DNA of 17,797 nt from Lachnospiraceae bacterium UBA7109 (GTDB lineage Bacteria; Bacillota; Clostridia; Lachnospirales; Lachnospiraceae): assembly GCA_002492335.1 (NCBI GenBank), contig DKYD01000042.1, positions 1 to 17,797 of the forward strand. The letters run 5' to 3'. The notes under the pieces are model-generated. The model saw only the letters and a list, made by a program, of their open reading frames with translations, searched no databases and was not told the origin of the DNA. How positions within the stretch are numbered: position 1 is the stretch's first letter; each line of letters opens with the position of its first letter. A program made the position numbers and the translations under genes. Below are positions 6,702 through 15,721 of this stretch, piece by piece.

Positions 6702-8177
6702 ATGGAAATAAAAAGTATGACAGCAGTAGAGCTTGGAAAGAAAATACAGGCAAAGGAAATTTCAGCAGTAGAAGCTGTTCGTGCTTCTCTTGCACAGATT
6801 GATAAAGTAGAGGAACAGGTGCACAGCTTTGTGACAATAGACAGGGCAGGCACCCTGCAAAGAGCCGAAGAGGTGCAGAGGCAGATTTCTGATGGAACTC
6901 TTACAGGACCCCTTGCGGGTGTTCCGGTGGCAGTGAAGGACAATATGTGTACGAAAGGGATGCTTACAACCTGCAGCTCAAAGATACTTGGAAACTTTAA
7001 GCCTGTGTTTACCGCAGAGGCAGTCAGAAATCTGGAAAAAGCAGGAGCGGTTATTATCGGGAAAACAAATATGGATGAGTTTGCCATGGGCAGTACGACG
7101 GAGACGTCTTACTTTGGCGTAACCAGAAATCCGTGGAATCTGGAACATGTGCCGGGTGGTTCTTCCGGCGGCTCCTGTGCAGCGGTTGCAGCGGAAGAGT
7201 GCCCGTATGCATTAGGTTCAGATACGGGCGGCTCGATCCGTCAGCCAAGCTCTTTTTGTGGTGTGGTAGGAATCAAGCCGACTTATGGAACGGTATCCCG
7301 GTACGGCTTGATCGCGTATGGCTCTTCTCTTGACCAGATCGGACCGGTTGCAAAGGATGTGACCGACTGTGCGGCGATTCTTGAGGCGATTGCTTCACAC
7401 GATCCGAAAGACAGTACTTCAATTGCGAGGGAGAGCTATGATTTTACAGGTGCGCTGAGGGACGATGTAAAGGGAATGAAAATTGGAATTCCCCAGGATT
7501 ATTTTATTGACGGATTGGATAAAGAAGTAAAGGAACACATCCTGCGTGCGGCAAAAGTACTGGAAGAAAAAGGAGCGGTTGTAGAAGAATTCGACCTGAG
7601 TCTTGTACAATACGCAATTCCGGCATATTATGTCATCGCATCCGCAGAAGCCAGTTCTAACCTGGCACGTTTCGACGGTGTGAAATATGGTTATCGCACA
7701 GAAGAATATGAAGACCTTCATAATATGTATAAGAAGAGCCGGTCCGAAGGGTTTGGCGCAGAGGTGAAAAGAAGAATTATGCTGGGTTCCTTTGTTTTAA
7801 GCTCCGGATATTATGATGCATATTATCTGAAGGCATTAAGAACGAAAGCGCTGATTAAGCAGGCATTTGACCGGGCATTTGAGAAATACGATGCAATTCT
7901 TGCCCCGGCGGCTCCGACGACGGCGCCCCGGCTTGGCGCGAGCCTGAATGACCCGCTGAAAATGTATCTGGGAGATATTTATACGATATCCGTAAATCTT
8001 GCCGGACTTCCGGGAATCAGTATTCCTGTAGGGACGGATTCCAAAGGGCTTCCGGTAGGCATGCAGGTTATCGGCAGCTGCTTTGATGAAAAGAAGATTT
8101 TTAACATCGCATACGCATATGAGCAGACCGGGGAATATAAGAGACCGGCGCTTGTGCAGGAAGGAGGAAGAGAATAA
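6702..8177 (+). CDS. gatA: Asp-tRNA(Asn)/Glu-tRNA(Gln) amidotransferase subunit A
   Basis: GatA is the glutaminase subunit: it hydrolyses glutamine and feeds ammonia to GatB. The 491-residue protein has the amidase-signature fold with the Ser-cis-Ser-Lys triad visible as Lys79 in AVKDN, Ser154 in PGGSSGG and Ser178 in DTGGSIRQP. All key residues are present. The frame could begin at a GTG at 6693, but that codon abuts the ribosome site AGGAGGA (6686-6692). The ATG at 6702 has 9-base spacing and gives standard GatA numbering, so it was chosen. The stop TAA overlaps the gatB start by one base (TAATG), suggesting translational coupling. Confidence 0.96.
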   Translation: MEIKSMTAVELGKKIQAKEISAVEAVRASLAQIDKVEEQVHSFVTIDRAGTLQRAEEVQRQISDGTLTGPLAGVPVAVKDNMCTKGMLTTCSSKILGNFKPVFTAEAVRNLEKAGAVIIGKTNMDEFAMGSTTETSYFGVTRNPWNLEHVPGGSSGGSCAAVAAEECPYALGSDTGGSIRQPSSFCGVVGIKPTYGTVSRYGLIAYGSSLDQIGPVAKDVTDCAAILEAIASHDPKDSTSIARESYDFTGALRDDVKGMKIGIPQDYFIDGLDKEVKEHILRAAKVLEEKGAVVEEFDLSLVQYAIPAYYVIASAEASSNLARFDGVKYGYRTEEYEDLHNMYKKSRSEGFGAEVKRRIMLGSFVLSSGYYDAYYLKALRTKALIKQAFDRAFEKYDAILAPAAPTTAPRLGASLNDPLKMYLGDIYTISVNLAGLPGISIPVGTDSKGLPVGMQVIGSCFDEKKIFNIAYAYEQTGEYKRPALVQEGGRE

Positions 8178-9610
8178 TGGCAAAGCAATATGAAACAGTG
8201 ATAGGGCTGGAGGTTCATGTTGAACTGGCAACAAAGACGAAGATATTCTGTTCCTGCAGTACAGAATTCGGAAGCGCTCCGAATACACACACGTGTCCGG
8301 TATGTACCGGTATGCCGGGATCCCTTCCGGTATTAAATAAACAGGTTGTTGAGTATGCGGCGGCAATCGGACTTGCAACAAACTGTCAGATTACACAGGT
8401 GTGCAAATTTGACAGAAAGAACTATTTTTACCCGGATAACCCGCAGAACTATCAGATTTCTCAGTTATATCTGCCGATTGCAAGAAATGGTTATGTGGAA
8501 ATTGAAGTGGGAGATATGAAAAAGAACGTACGTATCCACGAAATGCATATGGAAGAAGATGCGGGAAAACTGGTGCATGATGAATGGGATGACACTTCTC
8601 TGATCGACTATAACCGGAGCGGCGTACCGCTTGTAGAGATCGTGTCAGAGCCGGATATGCGCTCCGCCGACGAAGTTATTGCGTATCTGGAGAAGCTGCG
8701 TACAATTATACAATATCTGGGGGCGTCCGACTGTAAGCTTCAGGAAGGCTCTATGCGTGTGGATGTGAACTTATCTGTGAGAGAAGCCGGAACAGAGAAA
8801 TTCGGAACAAGGACAGAGACGAAGAATCTGAACTCCTTTAAGGCAATTACAAGGGCGATCGAACATGAAAGAGAGCGTCAGATAGAGCTTCTGGAGGAAG
8901 GAAAAACCGTAACACAGGATACAAGACGGTGGGATGATAACAAAGAGACTTCCTATGCGATGCGCTCGAAGGAAGACGCTCAGGATTACCGTTATTTTCC
9001 GGAACCGGATCTTGTGCCGATTGTGATCAGTGATGAATGGATTGCTGAAATTAAAGCAAGGCAGCCGGAATTTCGTTCCGGGAAAATTGAGCGGTATAAG
9101 AAAGAATTTGATATTCCACAGTATGATGCGGAAATTATTACGAATTCCAGGCATATGGCGGATATATTTGAAAAAGCAAGCAGTATTTGCGGAAAACCTA
9201 AGAAGGTTTCGAACTGGTTGATGGTTGAGACCATGCGGCTTCTTAAGGAGCATGGCATGGAACCGGAGGAGATTACATTTTCCCCGGAAAATCTTGCGAA
9301 GCTGGTAATGCTTTCGGAAAGTGGAACGATTAACAGTTCCGTTGCAAAGGAAGTATTTGAAAAAATTTTTGAAAATAATGTGGATCCGGATAAATATGTA
9401 GAAGAAAATGGGTTAAAAACAGTCAATGATGAGGGAGAACTTCAAAAAGTATTAGAAAAAGTTATTGCCGAAAATCCACAGGCTGTAGTAGACTATAAGG
9501 GTGGCAAAGAAAAGGCACTGGGAGCGTTGGTCGGACAGACCATGAAAGCCATGAAGGGAAAAGCAAATCCGGGAATGGTAAATCAGAAGCTCCGGGAAAT
9601 GTTAAAATAA
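8177..9610 (+). CDS. gatB: Asp-tRNA(Asn)/Glu-tRNA(Gln) amidotransferase subunit B
   Basis: GatB binds the misacylated tRNA, activates the Asp or Glu side chain with ATP and amidates it with ammonia from GatA. The 477-residue length is normal. The cradle domain begins VIGLEVHVEL, followed by a four-cysteine zinc-type site (Cys25, Cys27, Cys40, Cys43). Conserved segments HMEEDAGK and DYNRSGVPLVEIVSEPD follow. The C-terminal part (about 330-477) corresponds to the helical and YqeY-like tail domains that contact tRNA. AGGAGG at 8162-8167, inside the end of gatA, serves its ATG. The next gene starts 28 bases after the stop. Confidence 0.96.
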   Translation: MAKQYETVIGLEVHVELATKTKIFCSCSTEFGSAPNTHTCPVCTGMPGSLPVLNKQVVEYAAAIGLATNCQITQVCKFDRKNYFYPDNPQNYQISQLYLPIARNGYVEIEVGDMKKNVRIHEMHMEEDAGKLVHDEWDDTSLIDYNRSGVPLVEIVSEPDMRSADEVIAYLEKLRTIIQYLGASDCKLQEGSMRVDVNLSVREAGTEKFGTRTETKNLNSFKAITRAIEHERERQIELLEEGKTVTQDTRRWDDNKETSYAMRSKEDAQDYRYFPEPDLVPIVISDEWIAEIKARQPEFRSGKIERYKKEFDIPQYDAEIITNSRHMADIFEKASSICGKPKKVSNWLMVETMRLLKEHGMEPEEITFSPENLAKLVMLSESGTINSSVAKEVFEKIFENNVDPDKYVEENGLKTVNDEGELQKVLEKVIAENPQAVVDYKGGKEKALGALVGQTMKAMKGKANPGMVNQKLREMLK

Positions 9611-9638
9611 TACAAAAGGGAAAGAAAGGAGAAGTCAC

Positions 9639-11051
9639 ATGGGAGGCTTTTTTGGGGTAGCATCAAAGGAAGATTGTGTACTGGAATTATTTTATGGAGT
9701 GGATTATCATTCACACCTCGGAACAAGACGTGGTGGAATGGCAACCCACGGGACGGACGGTTTTAACCGTGCCATCCACAATATTGAGAATTCACCTTTT
9801 AGAACCAAATTCGACCGTGATGTCAGTGAAATGAAGGGGAACTTAGGGATTGGATGTATTTCAGATTTTGAACCGCAGCCGCTGCTGATTCGTTCTAAGC
9901 TTGGAAGTTTTGCGATTACAACGGTCGGAAAAATAAATAATTACGATGAATTACAGAGCCAGCTATATGATAATACACATTCTCATTTTCAGGAAATGAC
10001 AAATGGACAGGTAAATGCGACCGAGTTGGTTGCAGCATTGATCTGTGAAAAGGATTCCATTGTGGAAGGAATCAAATATGTGCAGGAAGTCGTGGACGGT
10101 TCGATGACACTGCTTCTTATGACAGAAGACGGTATTTATGCGGCGAGAGATTATTATGGAAGGACGCCGCTTGTAGTAGGAAAGAAAGATAACGCATATT
10201 GTGTCTCTTTTGAAAGTCATGCATATATTAATCTGGGGTACAGTGATTATAAGGAGCTGGGGCCTGCAGAGATCGCATTTATTACACCGGAGGGCGTAGA
10301 GACTCTCCGTGCACCGAGGAAAGAGATGAAGATTTGTTCCTTCCTGTGGGTATATTATGGGTATCCGACTTCTTCTTATGAAGGGGTAAATGTAGAAGAA
10401 ATGCGTTATAAGTGTGGAAGTACACTGGCAAAACGAGATGGGGACAGCGTGCATCCGGATATCGTTGCAGGCGTTCCGGATTCAGGAATTGCGCACGCCA
10501 TCGGTTATGCAAATGAGTCTGGTGTTCCATACGCAAGACCATTTATTAAATACACGCCGACCTGGCCTCGTTCCTTTATGCCGACGAATCAGAACCAGAG
10601 AAACTTAATCGCACGTATGAAGCTGATTCCGGTTAAGGCATTGATCGAGAACAAGAAGCTGCTTCTCATTGACGATTCCATTGTGCGTGGAACACAGCTT
10701 CGGGAGACGACAGAATTTCTGTATAACAGCGGTGCGAAGGAAGTACATGTCCGTCCGGCATGCCCGCCGATCATGTATGGATGCAAGTATCTGAATTTCT
10801 CCCGTTCAAAATCAGAGATGGAGCTGATCGCCCGTCAGATGATCAAAGCACGGGAAGGAGAAGACTGTCCGCAGGAGGTTCTGGACGAATATGCAAATCC
10901 ATGCTCCTGCAAATATGCACAGATGATAGAAGATATCAGAAAGAACCAGAACTTTACGACACTCAGATATCACAGACTGGATGATATGCTGGAGTCAATC
11001 GGAATTGAACCGTGTAAAGTGTGTACTTATTGTTTCAACGGGAAAGAGTAA
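9639..11051 (+). CDS. PurF-like phosphoribosyltransferase lacking the glutaminase nucleophile
   Basis: This 470-residue protein aligns along its length with glutamine PRPP amidotransferase (PurF), which makes phosphoribosylamine in purine synthesis. The C-terminal half keeps the PRPP loop LLLIDDSIVRGT (341-352). It also keeps the Fe-S cluster pattern of the Bacillus enzyme: Cys233, Cys382 and the C-terminal cluster Cys459, Cys462, Cys465. The N-terminal half has lost the glutaminase site: the protein starts MGGFFGV where PurF has Cys-Gly-Val-Phe-Gly, and the usual HVRYST and HNGN segments read GCISDF and TVGKIN. The start is fixed by AAAGGAG at 9625-9631, and an in-frame stop at 9603 rules out an upstream start. 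It could be an ammonia-dependent paralogue, a partner of another glutaminase, or an enzyme with a different substrate. It probably belongs to the gatCAB transcript. Family assignment is firm; function is open. Confidence 0.85.
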   Translation: MGGFFGVASKEDCVLELFYGVDYHSHLGTRRGGMATHGTDGFNRAIHNIENSPFRTKFDRDVSEMKGNLGIGCISDFEPQPLLIRSKLGSFAITTVGKINNYDELQSQLYDNTHSHFQEMTNGQVNATELVAALICEKDSIVEGIKYVQEVVDGSMTLLLMTEDGIYAARDYYGRTPLVVGKKDNAYCVSFESHAYINLGYSDYKELGPAEIAFITPEGVETLRAPRKEMKICSFLWVYYGYPTSSYEGVNVEEMRYKCGSTLAKRDGDSVHPDIVAGVPDSGIAHAIGYANESGVPYARPFIKYTPTWPRSFMPTNQNQRNLIARMKLIPVKALIENKKLLLIDDSIVRGTQLRETTEFLYNSGAKEVHVRPACPPIMYGCKYLNFSRSKSEMELIARQMIKAREGEDCPQEVLDEYANPCSCKYAQMIEDIRKNQNFTTLRYHRLDDMLESIGIEPCKVCTYCFNGKE

Positions 11052-11064
11052 AGGATACGTTTCT

Positions 11065-11790
11065 TTAATATCCCCCGTCAATTCCAATCACCTGCCCTGT
11101 CATATATGACGGGGCATTTGTTATATTCCAGACCATCTGTGCGGCCTCCTCAGGGGCGCCGAATCTTCCGGCAGGAATCTCATATTCCAATGCTGCCCGC
11201 TCCTCTTCTGTCAGTTGTCCGTTCATAACTGTGTCAATGACTCCGCAGGAAAGCGCATTTACCTGAATGTTGCTGGGGGCAAGTTCCTTTGCAAGGGCGC
11301 GCGTCAGCCCGTTTACACCGGATTTGGAGGCAGAATATGCTGCTTCACAGGATGCGCCTGTATTTCCCCATATGGAAGAAATATTGACGATGCGCCCGGA
11401 TTTCTTTGATATCATTGCAGGAACAGCCAGACGGCAGCAGTAGAAAACGGAGGATAGATTCGTCTGGACGATCCGATTCCATTCTTCGTTTGTCATTTCA
11501 TGCAGCAGTCCGATGTGTGCGACGCCTGCATTATTTATCAATACGTCCAGGCCGGAACAGATTTTGTGGATTTCGCAGAAGATTTTCCGGACAGCTTCCG
11601 GGTCTGCGACGTTTCCCGGGACAAGGGTGCAGCGTCCTCCGTCTTTATCGATCTGTTCTTTCACTTTTGTTAATTCATCTACGGATGTATTGCAGTTCAA
11701 AAATACATGATAATCTTTTTGCGCAAATAACAGAGCCGTACTTTTTCCAATTCCTCTTGAAGCGCCTGTGATAAGGACATATTTTTTCAT
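11065..11790 (-). CDS. Short-chain dehydrogenase/reductase (FabG/YmfI-like)
   Basis: This 241-residue cytoplasmic NAD(P)-dependent oxidoreductase has a classical SDR layout: the cofactor motif TGASRGIG (8-15), NNAG (86-89), catalytic Asn111, Ser139, Tyr152 and Lys156 in YSASK, and a C-terminal TGQVIGIDGG. It resembles FabG and the YmfI group, annotated in Clostridia as EF-P 5-aminopentanone reductase; the SDR superfamily is too broad to choose by eye. The frame stays open to 11844, but the ATG at 11790 has AGGAGG (11799-11804) 8 bases upstream and begins directly at the Rossmann fold, so it was chosen. It converges on the PurF-like gene with 13 bases between stops and diverges from the RND gene. 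Confidence 0.88.
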   Translation of the reverse strand: MKKYVLITGASRGIGKSTALLFAQKDYHVFLNCNTSVDELTKVKEQIDKDGGRCTLVPGNVADPEAVRKIFCEIHKICSGLDVLINNAGVAHIGLLHEMTNEEWNRIVQTNLSSVFYCCRLAVPAMISKKSGRIVNISSIWGNTGASCEAAYSASKSGVNGLTRALAKELAPSNIQVNALSCGVIDTVMNGQLTEEERAALEYEIPAGRFGAPEEAAQMVWNITNAPSYMTGQVIGIDGGY

Positions 11791-11835
11791 ATGATAAGCC
11801 TCCTGAAAAATACAGTTTATAAAATGATAATAATT

Positions 11836-11864
11836 ATTATACAATACAATCGTTGCTATTTAAA
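11836..11864 (-). promoter_or_regulatory. Promoter of the SDR gene
   Basis: Read on the - strand, TTTAAA (11859-11864) and a consensus TATAAT (11836-11841) are 17 bases apart. A perfect 14-base AT-only palindrome (11827-11840) overlaps the -10 and could be an operator or just AT-rich chance. Confidence 0.45.
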
Positions 11865-11881
11865 GTTCGGGATGTTATTAT
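11853..11881 (+). promoter_or_regulatory. Promoter of the RND-HD operon
   Basis: TTGCTA (11853-11858) and TATTAT (11876-11881) are 17 bases apart, and TGT just before the -10 gives an extended -10. The start codon is at 11915. Its -35 lies immediately beside the -35 of the divergent SDR promoter, so the two RNA polymerase footprints overlap. Confidence 0.5.
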
Positions 11882-11914
11882 TTACATGAAAAAAAGTGGA
11901 GAAAGAAGAGAGTT

Positions 11915-14900
11915 ATGTTTTCAAAGTTTAGTGTAAAGAAGCCATATACGGTAATTGTAGGAATTGTATTGATTATAATACTGGGGGTTGTGTCTTTCCG
12001 TGAGATGACGGTGGATCTTCTGCCAAGTATGAACCTTCCATATGCGATGGTTATGACGACTTATCCGGGAGCGAGTCCGGAGGAAGTGGAGGAAATTGTG
12101 ACCCGGCCGGTGGAGCAGACGATGGCAACGGTCAGTAATATCAGCAATGTCCAGTCCGTTTCAAGTGAAAATGTATCAACGGTCATTCTGGAGTTCGACC
12201 AGACTGCGAATATGGATTCTGTGACAATCGAGATGAGGGAAAATCTGGATCAGATCCGCGGCATGTGGCCGGAAAGTGTAGGGAATCCGCTGATCGTGAA
12301 ATTAAACCCGGATATGATGCCGGTATTGATTTCCGCAGTGACGGCATCCGGGGAAAATGAGGCGGAGGTCAGCAGAATTATAGAAGAGAAGGTAATACCG
12401 GAGATAGAAAGTGTGGAAGGTGTGGCTTCGGTAAATGTGACCGGAAGTATCGAGGAAACGGTTGAGGTTACCCTGAATGAACAGCAGATTCATGCGCTGA
12501 GTGATGATATGAAAGCGGAGATGGAAGCCAAATTAAGTGAGGCCAGGGAGGCACTCGACCAGGCAAAGGCGCAGGTGAAGGACGGAAAGAAAGCATTTGC
12601 TTCCGGAAAGACGCAGGCAGGACAGGGACTTTCCCAGGCAGAGGCACAGCTTTCGGTAAAGAGTGAAGAAATCAAACAGGCACAGCTGGAGATTACAGAG
12701 AAAATGGCGGAGCTGAATGTGTCTGATACGCAGGTTACGCAGTCGCTGGCATCCGTGCAGGCTGCAAGGCAGACAGCCCAGGCACAGAAAGCGCAGCTTG
12801 AGGAAGTAAAGAGCAGTTATGATTCTGTCCGTGCTGCACTTGATATGCTTGGGAAAAAAGAGGAATCCGGGCAGCCGCTTACAGAGGAAGAGAAGGCGCA
12901 GAAAGCACAATTAGAAACAGCGCTTGCAGAGCTTGCGCCCGCAATGGAGAATTATGATTCTGCGATGAATACCTTATCTGAAACTCTGGAGAAGCTGGCG
13001 GCGCAGGAGGTGCAGCTTAAGGAAGCGCAAGGTCAGATTACAGCCGGAAAGCAGCAGCTTGAAGCGGTGCAGAAGCAGGTGAATGATGGAGCGCTTTCTC
13101 TTGCGCAGGCAAGAGGGCAGCTTGCATCTGCACAGCTTGAGGCGGCAGCAGGACTGGGAGAGGGAATCGCCCGCCTTGTATCGGGAGAATCAGCGATCCA
13201 GATGCAGGAGGCACAGCTTGATACGGCAGGCACAGAGGCCGGGACTGCTATGGATACAGACAGCATTTTTTCGGTGGAGACGATTAAGACGATTCTGGGA
13301 GCACAGAATTTCCGTATGCCGGCAGGTTATGTGACAGAGAATGGAATGGATTATCTTGTGCGGGTAGGAGATAAATTTAAAAGTATAGAAGAGATGAAAA
13401 ATCTTGTTCTTCTGGATATGGATGGAATTGATCCGGTGAAGTTATCGGATGTGGCAAGTGTGGAGCTTGTGAATAACGCAGATGAAACATATGCAAAAAT
13501 CAACGGCGAACCGGGAGTTATGCTGAGTATCCAGAAACAGACCGGTTATTCTACCGGAGACGTCAGCGACCGTGTGCTGGAAAGAATGGAAAAGATAGAG
13601 AAAGAAAATAGTGGGATCAAAACGGTAACACTGATGGATCAGGGAATTTATATTGATTTGATCGTGGGTTCCGTGCTTGAAAATCTGGTATATGGGGCGA
13701 TCCTTGCAATTATTATTCTGCTCATTTTCCTGAAAAGTGCACGCTCTACGTTTATCATTGCATGTTCGATCCCAATTAGTATACTGGCGGCAATTGTAGC
13801 AATGTATTTCTCGGGAATTACGCTGAATATCATTTCGCTTTCCGGGCTGGCGCTTGGCGTCGGTATGCTGGTGGATAATTCTATTGTAGTGATTGAAAAT
13901 ATATACCGCATGAGGAATGAGGAAGGCGCATCTGCAAAGGAAGCGGCAGTTGAAGGTGCACGGCAGGTTGGCGGGGCAATTTTTGCATCTACCCTTACGA
14001 CGGTATGCGTATTTCTTCCGATTGTATTTACAAAAGGAATTACAAGACAGTTATTTGTAGATATGGGACTGACTATTGGATATTCTCTGCTGGCAAGTCT
14101 TTTGGTTGCGCTGACCGTCGTTCCGATGATGGCGTCCGGCCTCTTGAAGAAAACAGAAAGCAAAGAAAGCAGATTTTTTGTGAAAATAAGAGAAACATAC
14201 GGGAAATTCCTGGGCAGGGCATTGCGGAAAAAAACGGTTGTATTTCTTGTTACATTTGTCCTTTTTGCAGGAAGTATTGTGCTCGCATTATCCAGGGGAA
14301 CGGAATTCATGCCGCCGATGGAAAGTACGCAGATCAGTATGGTTCTGGATACAGAAGAGGGAACCAGTCTTGCGGACACAGCAAAAGAGGCGGATAAGAT
14401 CATGGAACTTGTAGCTTCTCTGGACGATGTGGAGGATATTGGTGCGCTTGTATCAACAAGTGATATGATGGGAACGCAGACGGTGACGAACCAGGTACAG
14501 TTCTATGCGATTTTAAAGGAGAATCCAAAGCTTTCTAATAAAGAAATACAGAAAGAGATAGAAAGGCTTACAAAAGACATTGATGGAGAAGTGACAGTAA
14601 GTACATCCAATATGGATATGAGCGCCCTTGGAAGCTCGGGAGTCAATATTCAGATTAAGGGAAAAGAACTGGATAAACTTCAGGAAATCGCGGCAGATGT
14701 AAAAGAGATTGTAGAGAAAACGAAGGGCACACAGGAGGTATCAGACGGAACCGAGGATAATGATGAAGAGCTTCGTATTCTGGTAAACAAAGAAAAGGCA
14801 GCAGCACATGGACTTACCGTGGCGCAGGTTTACCAGGAGTTATCCGGAAAGCTTGCAGAACCATCCAAATCCATGACACTTGGAACAGATACGAAAAATT

Positions 14901-15721
14901 ATGATGTTTATGTGGTTGACGATGCAAATGAGACACTTACCCGGAATGATATCCGCAACATGACATTAGAAGTGAAAAAGCAGGATGGGACAATGGAAGA
15001 GGTTCCGCTTGCTTCGGTGGCGGAATTCGAGAAGGGCTCTGCGCTTCAGTCCATACGGCGGGATTCGCAGAACAGGTATATGTCTGTGACAGCGCAGATA
15101 AAAGAGGGTGATAATATTGGTATTGTAAGTAACCGGATTAAAGAGGCATTGAAGAAATACCATGTTCCGGAGGGTTATGAGATAAAGATGACCGGAGAAG
15201 ATGAGACGATTAATGAGTCCATGGCGGAATTATTAAAAATGCTTGGGCTTGCGCTTGTATTTATGTATTTGATCATGGTGGCGCAGTTTCAGTCTCTGCG
15301 TTCTCCCTTTATCATTATGTTTACCGTACCGCTGGCATTCACCGGAGGACTTCTGGCTCTTTTTCTCGCAGGAATGTCGATCAGCGTTATTGCCATGATC
15401 GGTTTTGTAATGCTTTCAGGTATTATTGTCAATAATGGCATTGTATTTATTGATTACGCAAATCAGCTGATCGCAGAAGGAATGGAACAAAGGAACGCGC
15501 TTGTGGAAGCAGGAAAAACGAGACTTCGTCCGATTGTTATGACGGCCCTTACAACAATTCTTGGATTGTCTACAATGGCACTGGGATTTGGAATGGGTTC
15601 AGATATGGTGCAGCCGATGGCGGTTGTAACGATCGGTGGATTGATATATGGAACTTTATTAACATTAGTTGTTGTTCCTTGTATATTTGACGTATTCCAC
15701 AGGAGGAAAAAGCATGATTAA
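11915..15721 (+). CDS. RND-family efflux permease (HAE1/SwrC-like) with a large coiled-coil insertion
   Basis: This 1268-residue inner-membrane transporter resembles AcrB/SwrC-type RND permeases, which export drugs, lipids or surfactants using the proton gradient. The layout is TM1 (about 10-28), a first extracytoplasmic porter region, TM2-6 (about 585-740), TM7 (about 773-792), a second extracytoplasmic region and TM8-12 (about 1105-1258). In TM4 the AcrB Asp-Asp pair is LVDNS (Asp654, Asn655), and the TM10 Lys is replaced in IVNNGIVFID, as in other Gram-positive members. Between about 197 and 450 lies an Ala/Gln/Glu/Lys-rich, heptad-like insertion absent from AcrB, with a likely hairpin turn near 313-326 (Gly and Pro residues). 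The normal length is about 1030, so the insertion explains the excess. The ribosome site is weak (GGAG at 11898-11901). No membrane-fusion or outer-membrane partner is nearby. It overlaps the next gene by 8 bases. Confidence 0.92.
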   Translation: MFSKFSVKKPYTVIVGIVLIIILGVVSFREMTVDLLPSMNLPYAMVMTTYPGASPEEVEEIVTRPVEQTMATVSNISNVQSVSSENVSTVILEFDQTANMDSVTIEMRENLDQIRGMWPESVGNPLIVKLNPDMMPVLISAVTASGENEAEVSRIIEEKVIPEIESVEGVASVNVTGSIEETVEVTLNEQQIHALSDDMKAEMEAKLSEAREALDQAKAQVKDGKKAFASGKTQAGQGLSQAEAQLSVKSEEIKQAQLEITEKMAELNVSDTQVTQSLASVQAARQTAQAQKAQLEEVKSSYDSVRAALDMLGKKEESGQPLTEEEKAQKAQLETALAELAPAMENYDSAMNTLSETLEKLAAQEVQLKEAQGQITAGKQQLEAVQKQVNDGALSLAQARGQLASAQLEAAAGLGEGIARLVSGESAIQMQEAQLDTAGTEAGTAMDTDSIFSVETIKTILGAQNFRMPAGYVTENGMDYLVRVGDKFKSIEEMKNLVLLDMDGIDPVKLSDVASVELVNNADETYAKINGEPGVMLSIQKQTGYSTGDVSDRVLERMEKIEKENSGIKTVTLMDQGIYIDLIVGSVLENLVYGAILAIIILLIFLKSARSTFIIACSIPISILAAIVAMYFSGITLNIISLSGLALGVGMLVDNSIVVIENIYRMRNEEGASAKEAAVEGARQVGGAIFASTLTTVCVFLPIVFTKGITRQLFVDMGLTIGYSLLASLLVALTVVPMMASGLLKKTESKESRFFVKIRETYGKFLGRALRKKTVVFLVTFVLFAGSIVLALSRGTEFMPPMESTQISMVLDTEEGTSLADTAKEADKIMELVASLDDVEDIGALVSTSDMMGTQTVTNQVQFYAILKENPKLSNKEIQKEIERLTKDIDGEVTVSTSNMDMSALGSSGVNIQIKGKELDKLQEIAADVKEIVEKTKGTQEVSDGTEDNDEELRILVNKEKAAAHGLTVAQVYQELSGKLAEPSKSMTLGTDTKNYDVYVVDDANETLTRNDIRNMTLEVKKQDGTMEEVPLASVAEFEKGSALQSIRRDSQNRYMSVTAQIKEGDNIGIVSNRIKEALKKYHVPEGYEIKMTGEDETINESMAELLKMLGLALVFMYLIMVAQFQSLRSPFIIMFTVPLAFTGGLLALFLAGMSISVIAMIGFVMLSGIIVNNGIVFIDYANQLIAEGMEQRNALVEAGKTRLRPIVMTALTTILGLSTMALGFGMGSDMVQPMAVVTIGGLIYGTLLTLVVVPCIFDVFHRRKKHD

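Noticed and set aside
11094..11115. A perfect 22-base palindrome at the 3' end of the SDR gene as a terminator for the convergent genes
   Set aside because: It has no loop bases at its centre, no T-tract follows on either strand, and it encodes conserved SDR residues (YMTGQ region).
11791..11844. An 18-codon N-terminal extension of the SDR
   Set aside because: The extra residues are unlike SDR proteins, the region holds the SDR promoter -10 and ribosome site, and the ATG at 11790 has ideal spacing.
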